A stretch of DNA of 64,000 nt from Dryocola sp. LX212 (GTDB lineage Bacteria > Pseudomonadota > Gammaproteobacteria > Enterobacterales > Enterobacteriaceae). The position numbers were made by a program, and so were the translations under genes. Below the pieces are notes generated by a model that was given only the letters and a program-made list of their open reading frames with translations, ran no database searches and was not told the origin of the DNA. The stretch is taken from positions 2,170,001 through 2,234,000 of the forward strand of contig CP167917.1 in NCBI GenBank assembly GCA_041504365.1, written 5' to 3'. The first letter of the stretch is position 1; every line of letters starts with the position of its first letter. This document shows positions 56,914 to 64,000 of this stretch, in pieces.

Positions 56914-56947
56914 GGCGGATGGCATACGTGCTACTCCGCCCGTTTAT
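56914..56947. terminator. Terminator between frmA and the convergent small gene
   Basis: Stem GGCGGATGGCA / TGCTACTCCGCC around a TACG loop, then CGTTTATTT. Confidence 0.6.
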
Positions 56948-57193
56948 TTAGCCAATGGTCGTTGGCGCTTTCTTTATTTGTACGTGGTGGTAACGTTCAC
57001 GAAAATCCGCTGCGGCTTCTTCCGCGCTCTGGCGGATCTCATCGCTGTCGGCCTGATGGCGTAGCAGCATGTCTGCACTTTTTACTACCAGAAACAGATG
57101 CCCGTGTGACTCCGCCATCGTCTGGCCGGAGAAGAGTGCGGCGCTCATCAGCAGTAAAATCATTCCCAGCCTTGCGCGCAGTTTATTAACCAT
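56948..57193 (-). CDS. Small secreted (periplasmic) protein of unknown function
   Basis: 81 residues from ATG 57193 (GAGG 9 bases upstream). Signal peptide residues 1-27 (LGMILLLMSAALFSGQTMA), leaving a mature part of about 54 residues, rich in His, Glu, Ala and Arg (SADMLLRHQADSDEIRQSAE, AADFRERYHHVQIKK). Probably one amphipathic helix pair. Family not recognised. An upstream in-frame extension to 57265 lacks support. Confidence 0.6.
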   Translation of the reverse strand: MVNKLRARLGMILLLMSAALFSGQTMAESHGHLFLVVKSADMLLRHQADSDEIRQSAEEAAADFRERYHHVQIKKAPTTIG

Positions 57194-57339
57194 TTTCCCA
57201 AACCTCATTAACGTGACGGCCACACTGTATAGATAATTCCGGTAAGTGACTATTTGATTATTCAAAAGAGCGTTAAAGAATTGTCAGCAGTGTAAAAGAG
57301 GAGGGAGACTGAGTTCTGTTGATGAAAGGTTAAGTCTTT

Positions 57340-57370
57340 GTAGGGTGGATAAGCGCGAGCGTCATCCACC
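57340..57370. repeat. REP palindrome 3' of the SMR gene
   Basis: GTAGGGTGGATAAGCGC...GCGTCATCCACC, nearly identical to the unit at 20469. Confidence 0.85.
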
Positions 57371-57378
57371 GCAAACAA

Positions 57379-57708
57379 TCAGTGCGCGACGGATTTCGAA
57401 AATAAATTTATCACCAGCACGCCAATAATAATCAGCGCCATACCGGCGATTGCGGGCCAGTCCAGCTTTTGGCCTAAGAAAATCCAGCCAACTGCTCCAA
57501 TCAACACAATGCCCGCGCCGGACCAGATGGCGTAAATCACGCCCGTGGGGATGGTGCGCATGGTCAGCGACAGGCAATAAAAAGCCACGGCGTAAAACAG
57601 CACGGTGGCAACGCTCGGCCACAGGCGGCTGAAGCCTTCGGAGAGTTTCAGGGAGGTGGTGGCAATCACTTCCGCCACAATGGCAATAATCAGCCAGGTA
57701 TAGGTCAT
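57379..57708 (-). CDS. SMR-family multidrug efflux protein (EmrE-like)
   Basis: 109 residues, four membrane helices. The essential proton/drug-binding Glu is in WLIIAIVAEVIATTSLKLSEGF. Helix 3 has YAIWSGAGIVLIGAVGW. EmrE itself has 110 residues. It exports cationic compounds as an antiparallel dimer in exchange for protons. Confidence 0.92.
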   Translation of the reverse strand: MTYTWLIIAIVAEVIATTSLKLSEGFSRLWPSVATVLFYAVAFYCLSLTMRTIPTGVIYAIWSGAGIVLIGAVGWIFLGQKLDWPAIAGMALIIIGVLVINLFSKSVAH

Positions 57709-57815
57709 TTCAGTTATCCGTTTCAGTCAGGACCAGCGTGGAGCCGAGGAATGTAGCGATATTTAGTTTACCGGGCAAGCGCAGCCGCGTGATAAAGCGG
57801 TTTCTTGCCGGCAAC

Positions 57816-58685
57816 CTAATATTCCGAAAGCCCCGCAAGAGCCCGCTCTCCGGCATCATCCACCGGCAGGTAAACCAGCAGGCGAGCACCGTCTCGTGGG
57901 GTAGAGAACCAGTTGGCCTGCTGCATCTGAACGGTGCCAATCTGCGGGTGGATGAACTCTTTGAGATGGTTTTCAATTCCTTTCACTTCATAACGCTGTT
58001 GCCACAAGGTCTTAAACTCTGCGGAGACGCGGGTAAATTGCTCCAGCAGCGCTTCCCAGCGTGGATTGCCCCTGTTTTCCGTCATGCCCGCGCGAAAGTA
58101 GCCCACGAACAACGGCATCAACGATTCTTTATCGCCCAGCCGGCTGCGCCAGGTTTCACTGGTCAGATACTGGTAAATGCAGTTGCGCTCTTCCTGTGGG
58201 ACGCTATCCAGATCCACACCCATCAGCAGGCAAAAGTTGCGGTTGTAGCCGAGGATATCGAAATTGGGGGTCTGCATGCAGGCCGGGTTGGGCATCAGCG
58301 CGTCCAGCAGGCGGCGTGAGGCGGGGCTGAGGTTTTCACAGATTGCCGATGCGGGGATCTCAGAAGGTGACAGCCCCGCAAGGATAAACAGGTGGCGTGT
58401 TTCTACAGGACTGCACTGCAACGCGCTGGCGATGGCGGTCATGACGCTGACGGAGGGATTAACCTCGCGCCCCTGCTCAAGCCAGGTATACCAGGTGACG
58501 CCGACGTCCGCCAGCAGGGCGACCTCTTCCCGACGCAGCCCGGGTGTGCGGCGGCGACCGCTGCGCGGCAGGCCAAGACGCTGAGGGTCAAGGCTTTCCC
58601 TGCGGGTTCGCAGAAAAGCAGCGAGCATTTTTCGATTGTCCTCAAGCGTGGTGAGGCGCGGTTCAAAGTCGGTTACGGTGGCCAT
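57816..58685 (-). CDS. XRE-type regulator with MmyB-like ligand domain
   Basis: 289 residues. Helix-turn-helix at residues about 15-85 (LGLPRSGRRRTPGLRREEVA, GVTWYTWLEQGR). The C-terminal MmyB-like PAS domain (NPACMQTPNFDILGYNRNFC, IGTVQMQQANWFSTPRDGARLLVYLP) binds fatty-acid-like ligands in homologues. Divergent from an MFS pump pseudogene, which it probably controlled. Confidence 0.87.
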   Translation of the reverse strand: MATVTDFEPRLTTLEDNRKMLAAFLRTRRESLDPQRLGLPRSGRRRTPGLRREEVALLADVGVTWYTWLEQGREVNPSVSVMTAIASALQCSPVETRHLFILAGLSPSEIPASAICENLSPASRRLLDALMPNPACMQTPNFDILGYNRNFCLLMGVDLDSVPQEERNCIYQYLTSETWRSRLGDKESLMPLFVGYFRAGMTENRGNPRWEALLEQFTRVSAEFKTLWQQRYEVKGIENHLKEFIHPQIGTVQMQQANWFSTPRDGARLLVYLPVDDAGERALAGLSEY

Positions 58686-58794
58686 AGCAAACTCCTGCAG
58701 GGTAGTGCCAGTACCAGTATAAGCAGGAACTGGTACCCGGTTATGGATTGGTGAATGCTAGCCCGGTAACCTGAACCATGCAATGGAGTTCCTG

Positions 58795-59417
58795 ATGAAT
58801 ATCACCCCTGTTTCTCTCGGGCGGGCCGGATTAATCCTGCTGCTGACAAGCCAGATGCTGCCGCTGATCGATACTTCAATCACCAATGTCGCCCTCGACT
58901 CAATCACCCGTTCGCTGGGAACCAGCCACACGCAGCTGGAGCTTATCGTCGCGCTGTACGGCGTCGCCTTTGCGGTCTGCCTGGCGGTGGGCAGCAAGCT
59001 GGGTGATAACCTGGGGCGCAGGCGCGTGCTGATGTGGGGCGTGGCCCTGTTTGGCATCGCCTCTTTGTTTTGCGGCGTTGCCCGCAGCGTTGAAAAACTG
59101 CTGGCAGCCCGCACCTTACAGGGTATGGCCAGGCGCTGATCGTCAACAGCTTTTATCGGCTGGGGATGAGAGATATCGCCCCGAACGATGCGGGGGCCGG
59201 AAGCGCGATTTTAAGCACGCTCCAGCAGTCCACCCTTGGGCTTGGTCCTGCAATCTTCGGCGCGCTGTTCCTGCAGTTTCGCGACCTTAGCCACGGGAAT
59301 TATCTCACGGCGATGATGGGATTTACGGGAGTGGAAATTGCGATCATGCTGCTGCTGGCGGTGATTACGCTTCTGCGCAGGCAGCAGCTCCATAGCCCGA
59401 TAGTCTGCCAGTCATGA
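58795..59417 (+). pseudogene. MFS drug transporter with internal deletion and frameshift
   Basis: The first part encodes helices 1-3 of a DHA2-type pump (DTSITNVALDSITRSLGTSH, GDNLGRRRVLMWGVALFGIA) and stops at 59139. The remaining C-terminal sequence (GQALIVNSFYRLGMRDIAPN, DAGAGSAILSTLQQSTLGLG) continues in another frame to 59417. The join is near 59128, inside ATGGCCAGGCG. About eight to ten helices are missing. ATG 58795 is the likely original start. Non-functional. Confidence 0.85.
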
Positions 59418-59531
59418 TTTAAATCCGGCTGCGTTCATCAGCAGCCGGAACACCATGCTCACGGCGGCGAGCAACAGCACGCTGCCTGCCCAGAGCGCCA
59501 CCATCCATAACAGCTGTCTTATCTTGTTCAT
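59412..59531 (-). CDS. 39-residue membrane subunit of the bd-type oxidase (DUF2474/CydX-like)
   Basis: MNKIRQLLWMVALWAGSVLL followed by a hydrophobic run and a short polar tail: one membrane helix. Its ATG overlaps the stop of the oxidase subunit II gene. Small proteins of this type end cioAB/cydAB operons and stabilise the oxidase. Too short for most gene finders. Its stop overlaps the convergent MFS remnant by six bases. Confidence 0.85.
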   Translation of the reverse strand: MNKIRQLLWMVALWAGSVLLLAAVSMVFRLLMNAAGFKS

Positions 59532-60544
59532 CAGTGATACCCCTCGCCGTGCTGCACTTTGCCCCGGAATACGTAGTAGCTCCAGAAGGTGTAAACCAGA
59601 ATGATCGGGATAATAAACAGCGCGCCAACCAGCATGAACCCCTGGCTTTGCGGCGGGGCGGCGGCCTGCCATAGCGTGATGGACGGCGGGATAATCCAGG
59701 GCCAGATGCTGATCCCAAGACCGCTGAAGCCCAGAAATACCAGCGCAAGCGTAAGGACAAACGGCGTGCTGTGCAGGCTGGTACTGCTGCCCGCGCTGCG
59801 CCACAGCCACAGGCTGCAAAGCAGAACCAGTACCGGCACGGGCAGCAGCCAGAACAGGTTCGGCAGGCTGAACCAGCGGGCGGCAATCTGCTCATGCAAT
59901 AGCGGCGTCCAGACGCTGACGATAGCGATAATAATCAGCAGCGCCAGCAGCAGCGGCTTCACTATCATGCGCATTTTGATCTGCAGAGGATCCTTGCTTT
60001 TCATCAACAACCAGCAGGCGCCGAGCAGGGCATAGGCCACCAGCAGGCCCGCGCCGCAGAACAGATTGAACGGCGTCAGCCAGTCGAGCTGCGTCCCCGC
60101 GAACGTTCGGCCCGCCACGGGGAAGCCAGTGATCACAGCACCCACCACCACACCCTGGCAGAACGTCGCCAGGATCGATCCCCCAAGAAACGCTTTATCC
60201 CAGAACGAACGATGTTCCGGCGTCGCTTTGAAGCGAAACTCAAACGCCACGCCGCGGAAGATTAAGCCGATCAGCATCAGCGTCAGCGGGATGGTCAACG
60301 CGTCGACAATCACCGCGTAGGCCAGCGGAAACGCACCGAACAGCGCCGCGCCGCCCAGCACCAGCCAGGTTTCATTGCCGTCCCAGACCGGCGCGACGCT
60401 GTTGATCATCACATCCCGGTCGTCAGCGCTGCGGATAAAGGGAAACAGGATGCCGATGCCCAGATCGAAACCGTCCATGACGATATACATCAGCGTGGCA
60501 AAGACGATAATCACAAACCAGATAACGGAAAGATCGATACCCAT
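59531..60544 (-). CDS. cioB: Cytochrome bd-type (cyanide-insensitive) ubiquinol oxidase subunit II
   Basis: 337 residues, eight or nine membrane helices. CydB family: IWFVIIVFATLMYIVMDGFD at the N-terminus and the NSVAPVWDGNETWLVLGGAA signature. The CIO-type naming follows from its partner subunit. It overlaps both neighbours by one base, so the three genes form one operon. Confidence 0.92.
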   Translation of the reverse strand: MGIDLSVIWFVIIVFATLMYIVMDGFDLGIGILFPFIRSADDRDVMINSVAPVWDGNETWLVLGGAALFGAFPLAYAVIVDALTIPLTLMLIGLIFRGVAFEFRFKATPEHRSFWDKAFLGGSILATFCQGVVVGAVITGFPVAGRTFAGTQLDWLTPFNLFCGAGLLVAYALLGACWLLMKSKDPLQIKMRMIVKPLLLALLIIIAIVSVWTPLLHEQIAARWFSLPNLFWLLPVPVLVLLCSLWLWRSAGSSTSLHSTPFVLTLALVFLGFSGLGISIWPWIIPPSITLWQAAAPPQSQGFMLVGALFIIPIILVYTFWSYYVFRGKVQHGEGYH

Positions 60545-61944
60545 CAGCGTGTCTCCTCCAGAGATTCATTCACCGCAGAGAGCGAGCGGGCAGGGGTGCC
60601 AGGGGCGGCGGGCGGATGCGCATCAAAGGGCTGCGGGCCTTTTTTGATTAGCCGCACCATGTAGCTGTAGCCCACGCCGAATACCGACGTATAGACCACA
60701 AAGAACGTCAGCAGGCTGATGCTCATTTGCAGATTACCGTGCGCGGATACCGCGTCTTTGGTGCGCAGCAGGCCATAAACCACCCACGGCTGGCGTCCCA
60801 CCTCGGTGGTCACCCAGCCGGCAAGAATGGCTATCAGCCCGGACGGCCCCATCCATAACGCGAAATGCAGGAAGGGGCGACTTTCAAAAAGCCGATCTTT
60901 GTAACGCAGCCAAAGGCTGATGGCGCCGAGGAGGATCATCAGCATGCCGAGCCCGGCCATGATGCGGAACGACCAGAACACCATCGTCGAGTTTGGCCTG
61001 TCCTCCTTCGGAAACTCTTTCAGCGCGGGAACCTGTTTCTCCAGGCTGTGCGTGAGGATCAGGCTGCCAAGCGCGGGGATTTCCAGCCCGTAGCGCGTGC
61101 GCTCCTGTTCCATATCCGGCCAGCCGAACAGCAGCAGCGGCGTTGGCTCGCCGGGAATGTTTTCCCAGTGGCCTTCAATGGCGGCAATTTTTGCAGGCTG
61201 ATGCTTCAGCGTATTCAGACCGTGCATATCGCCAATCAGCGCCTGAAGCGGGGCGACGATGACCGCCATCCACAGCGCCATAGAAAACATCGTTTTAATG
61301 GCCGGCGTTTTGTTGCCGCGCAACAGATGCCAGGCCGCAGAAGCGCCAACAAAAAACGCGCTGCTAAGAAACGCTGCGACGGACATATGCAACAGGCGGT
61401 AAGGGAAGGAAGGATTGAACACCACCGCGAACCAGTCCACCGGGACAACCTGCCCGTTGTGGATTTCAAACCCCTGCGGCGTCTGCATCCAGCTGTTGGA
61501 AGCGAGGATCCAGAACGTTGAAATAATGGTGCCCAACGCGACCATACAGGTGGCAAAGAAATGCAGGCCCGGGCCGACGCGCTGCCAGCCGAAAAGCATC
61601 ACGCCAAGAAAGCCGGCCTCCAGGAAGAAGGCGGTCAGCACTTCGTAGGTCAGCAGCGGGCCGGTAATGCTCCCGGCAAACTGGGAAAAACCGCTCCAGT
61701 TAGTGCCGAACTGGTAGGCCATCACCAGCCCGGAGACCACGCCCATGCCGAAGTTAACGGCGAAGATCTTCGACCAGAAATGATAAAGCGAGCGGTAAAC
61801 GGGATTTCTGGATTTCAGCCATAGCCCTTCAAGCACCGCCAGGTAGCTGGCAAGCCCAATAGTGATGGCCGGGAAGATAATGTGAAAGGAGACAGTAAAT
61901 GCAAACTGAATCCTCGCCAGGTGAAACGCATCTAAACCGAACAT
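60544..61944 (-). CDS. cioA: Cytochrome bd-type (cyanide-insensitive) ubiquinol oxidase subunit I
   Basis: 466 residues, shorter than CydA (522) because the quinone-binding Q-loop is short, the CIO class. It has haem-ligand and oxidase signatures (HIIFPAITIGLASYLAVLEG, FWSKIFAVNFGMGVVSGLVM, GWVTTEVGRQPWVVYG). It reduces oxygen to water with quinol. The frame is open to 62070, but ATG 61944 has GGAG 8 bases upstream and fits the family N-terminus. Confidence 0.92.
   Translation of the reverse strand: MFGLDAFHLARIQFAFTVSFHIIFPAITIGLASYLAVLEGLWLKSRNPVYRSLYHFWSKIFAVNFGMGVVSGLVMAYQFGTNWSGFSQFAGSITGPLLTYEVLTAFFLEAGFLGVMLFGWQRVGPGLHFFATCMVALGTIISTFWILASNSWMQTPQGFEIHNGQVVPVDWFAVVFNPSFPYRLLHMSVAAFLSSAFFVGASAAWHLLRGNKTPAIKTMFSMALWMAVIVAPLQALIGDMHGLNTLKHQPAKIAAIEGHWENIPGEPTPLLLFGWPDMEQERTRYGLEIPALGSLILTHSLEKQVPALKEFPKEDRPNSTMVFWSFRIMAGLGMLMILLGAISLWLRYKDRLFESRPFLHFALWMGPSGLIAILAGWVTTEVGRQPWVVYGLLRTKDAVSAHGNLQMSISLLTFFVVYTSVFGVGYSYMVRLIKKGPQPFDAHPPAAPGTPARSLSAVNESLEETR
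61903..61944. repeat. 42-bp direct repeat, copy at the cioA start
   Basis: The first 14 codons of cioA. The other copy is at 62185-62226, with one mismatch. Confidence 0.95.
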
Positions 61945-62100
61945 GCAAATCTCCGTATAAAAAACATTCATCTCGATTGTAGGCCGCACTAAGTCTGGGT
62001 TGTAGAAACAAACTGTAAGCATAAAACCATAACAGTTTCCTCCCTTACACATTCTTCCCCTAACCCGCAAAACTATTTATATCTTATTGTTTTTAAGCAA

Positions 62101-62226
62101 TTACTCATGCTGGGATTGATAGGGGTGAGCCTCATAGTTGTTGCTCAACTTGCTGAAAAATCTATATTTATCGATGTCGCGATTAAACTGGATCCTCGCC
62201 AGGTGAAACGCATCTAAACCGAACAT
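62101..62226 (-). other. Short ORF created by a duplicate of the cioA start
   Basis: ATG 62226 opens 41 codons. The first 14 (MFGLDAFHLARIQF) copy the start of cioA; the rest (NRDIDKYRFFSKLSNNYEAH...) is unrelated. GAGG lies 6 bases before the ATG, so it could be translated. It lies in the leader of cioA, 157 bases upstream of the real start, and could act as an upstream ORF or be a scar. Confidence 0.5.
62185..62226. repeat. 42-bp direct repeat, upstream copy of the cioA start
   Basis: 41 of 42 bases match 61903-61944. The two copies are 240 bases apart in the same orientation. The rest of 61945-62375 is AT-rich and gene-free, and holds the cioA and ydcR promoters. Confidence 0.95.
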
Positions 62227-62375
62227 TTACAACCTCAAAGCACAATAACGACGAGGCTATGGTAGTGCGTTGCTGCAGGCCATGGCAGAAACCGAAAGCG
62301 CTTATTTAGCTATAACAGTTTTTGAAAATGGCGTATTTTTAACGGACTGATATAGACACGGAGAGCGGAATCGAG

Positions 62376-63788
62376 ATGAAGAAATATCAGCAGCTGGCGC
62401 AGCAGATTAAAGACCAGATTGAGCTAGGCGTCTGGCTGCCGGGGGACAGACTGCCGTCCCTGCGCGAGCAGGTGACCAACAGCGGCATGAGCTTTATGAC
62501 CGTCGGCCACGCTTATCAGGTGCTGGAAAGCCAGGGTGTGATTGTGGCCCGTCCGCAGTCCGGCTATTACGTTGCGCCGCGCCAGGTTGCCCGGACGACT
62601 CCCGCGCCCGCAAAGGTGATGAGCGACGAAACGGTAGACATTAACACCTATATCTTCGACGTTCTCCAGGCCAGCTGCGACGCCTCGGTGGTGCCGTTTG
62701 GCTCCGCTTTTCCCGATCCCCGCCTGTTTCCACTCCAGCAGCTAAACCGATCCCTGGCGACGGTGGGGCGTACCGTTGCGGCAATGAGCGTGATAGAAAA
62801 TCTCCCGCCGGGCAACGAGGCGCTGCGTCACGCCATCGCCAGGCGTTACGCCCAGCAGGGGATGCAGGTTTCGCCTGACGAAATTGTTATTACTGCGGGG
62901 GCGCTGGAGGCGCTGAATTTAAGCCTCCAGGCCGTCACCGGGCCGGGGGACTGGGTGATAGTCGAAAACCCCTGTTTCTACGGCGCGCTTCAGGCGCTGG
63001 AGCGTTTACGGCTTAAGGCCGTTTCAGTGGCAACCGATCCGCAGCACGGCATCGATATGGCGGCGCTGAAACAGGCGCTGAACGACTATCCGGTTAAGGC
63101 CTGCTGGCTGATGACCAACAGCCAGAACCCGCTTGGCGTGACCCTGACGCCGGAGAAAAAACGGCAGCTGGTGACGCTGCTGCAGGAGCATAACGTCACG
63201 CTTATCGAGGATGATGTTTACAGCGAACTGTACTTCGGACGGGAGCGACCGCTTCCGGCCCGCGCCTACGACGAGCAGGGCATCACGCTGCACTGCTCCT
63301 CCTTTTCGAAGTGCCTGGTGGCTGGTTTTCGCATTGGCTGGGTGGCGGCAGGGAAACATGCAAGGCGCATCCAGCAGCTACAGTTAATGAGCACGTTATC
63401 CACCAGCACCCCGATGCAGCTGGCGCTGGTGGACTATCTGGCGACCAAACGTTACGACACGCACCTGCGCCGCCTGCGGCGGGTGCTGGCCGAACGCAAA
63501 CAGCATGCCTGGCAGGCGCTGCACGCGGTCATGCCTGTGGACGTAAAAATTCACCACAGCGAAAGCGGCTATTTTTTATGGCTGGAGCTTCCGGAGGGGA
63601 TGGACGCCAGCGTGCTCAGCGAGCGGGCCATCGCCCACAAAATCAGCATCGCGCCCGGGAAGATGTTTACCACAGGGAACGCCTGGGCCAACTATTTCCG
63701 GCTTAATGCCTCCTGGCTGTGGGGGGAAAGAGAGCAGCAGGCGGTGGTGACGTTGTCACGTTTAATCAAAGAGATGAGGGAGTCCTGA
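62376..63788 (+). CDS. ydcR: MocR/PdxR-type regulator (GntR helix-turn-helix plus aminotransferase domain)
   Basis: 470 residues (E. coli YdcR 468). GntR winged helix residues 1-70 (PGDRLPSLREQVTNSGMSFM). The remainder is a class I aminotransferase fold with PLP Lys in HCSSFSKCLVAGFRIGW and the Asn/Asp/Tyr pocket (TNSQNPLGVTL, IEDDVYSELYFG). MocR proteins sense PLP or amino acids and often control a neighbour. It overlaps the next gene by one base. Confidence 0.92.
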   Translation: MKKYQQLAQQIKDQIELGVWLPGDRLPSLREQVTNSGMSFMTVGHAYQVLESQGVIVARPQSGYYVAPRQVARTTPAPAKVMSDETVDINTYIFDVLQASCDASVVPFGSAFPDPRLFPLQQLNRSLATVGRTVAAMSVIENLPPGNEALRHAIARRYAQQGMQVSPDEIVITAGALEALNLSLQAVTGPGDWVIVENPCFYGALQALERLRLKAVSVATDPQHGIDMAALKQALNDYPVKACWLMTNSQNPLGVTLTPEKKRQLVTLLQEHNVTLIEDDVYSELYFGRERPLPARAYDEQGITLHCSSFSKCLVAGFRIGWVAAGKHARRIQQLQLMSTLSTSTPMQLALVDYLATKRYDTHLRRLRRVLAERKQHAWQALHAVMPVDVKIHHSESGYFLWLELPEGMDASVLSERAIAHKISIAPGKMFTTGNAWANYFRLNASWLWGEREQQAVVTLSRLIKEMRES

Positions 63789-64000
63789 TGTACTACCGGA
63801 CCGATCGGCTAATACTGCGCCCGTGGCGAGAAAGCGACAGGCGGCCCTTTGCCAGCCTGAACGCCAGCCCTGACGTCATGCGCTATTTCCCTAACACGCT
63901 GACGCCAGCAGAAAGCAACGGCATGGTCGATGTTATCGAACAAAAGATGGCAATCAACGGCTGGGGCCTCTGGGCCGTGGAGGAAAAGCGCAGCGGGGCG
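63788..64000 (+). CDS. GNAT-family N-acetyltransferase (partial, cut by window edge)
   Basis: 71 codons visible. The start YYRTDRLILRPWRESDRRPF and SPDVMRYFPNTLT match RimJ/RimL-type GNAT proteins of the acetyltransf_3 group. The acetyl-CoA site lies beyond the edge. ATGA overlap with ydcR indicates cotranscription. Confidence 0.85.
   Translation, partial: MYYRTDRLILRPWRESDRRPFASLNASPDVMRYFPNTLTPAESNGMVDVIEQKMAINGWGLWAVEEKRSGA

Overview
The window looks like chromosomal DNA from an Enterobacter-like member of the Enterobacteriaceae. Protein lengths and sequences of tam, tynA, the paa genes, azoR, hrpA, yneE, yncE, gapC, cybB, frmRA and ydcR follow the E. coli K-12 pattern closely. Short REP/BIME palindromes lie between many genes. 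The gene order is that of E. coli around tynA-paa-azoR-hrpA-gapC-cybB, with accessory insertions.

Layout. 1-3380: a small DUF883-type membrane protein, a LysR regulator divergent from a PACE efflux pump, tam, and a RelE/Phd-type toxin-antitoxin pair. 3391-20464: aromatic catabolism. tynA and paaZ are on the minus strand, paaABCDEFGHIJK and paaXY on the plus strand, with a shared divergent control region carrying a CRP-like site and TGATT/AATCA palindromes likely to be PaaX operators. A TumE/TumA-like toxin-antitoxin module sits between paaK and paaX. PaaK activates phenylacetate, PaaABCDE epoxidises phenylacetyl-CoA, PaaG and PaaZ isomerise and open the ring, and PaaF, PaaH and PaaJ complete beta-oxidation to acetyl-CoA and succinyl-CoA. 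20515-31743: azoR, hrpA, an SDR, yneE, a MetE-like protein behind tandem MetJ boxes, an ABC-F ATPase with an apparent leader peptide, and yncE behind a Fur box.

31816-35123 is a decaying region: a PAAR gene with an in-frame TAG, an intact PAAR gene, a split effector-like gene, a lipoprotein gene with an early TAA, and a GntR DNA-binding domain fused by deletion to a fragment of a galactitol-type PTS EIIC gene. 35450-40553 is an operon of a TauD/AtsK-type dioxygenase and a four-gene carbohydrate-type (CUT1) ABC transporter, possibly for an organosulfur sugar or sulfate ester. gapC and cybB follow.

42925-55377 is an orphan type VI secretion island: VgrG with a transthyretin-like tail, three diverged tandem copies of a Tli3-type immunity gene, one complete Tle3-type lipase, a PAAR protein, a membrane protein and TssM. 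No sheath, tube or baseplate genes are present. Each extra immunity copy is flanked by the 3' end of vgrG and the 5' end of tle3, a record of repeated tandem duplication of the toxin-immunity junction.

55450-64000: frmRA without frmB, a small periplasmic protein, an SMR pump, an MmyB-type regulator divergent from a deleted MFS pseudogene, a cyanide-insensitive-type bd oxidase operon (cioAB plus a 39-residue subunit) whose first 42 bases are duplicated upstream, ydcR, and the start of a GNAT acetyltransferase cut by the window edge.
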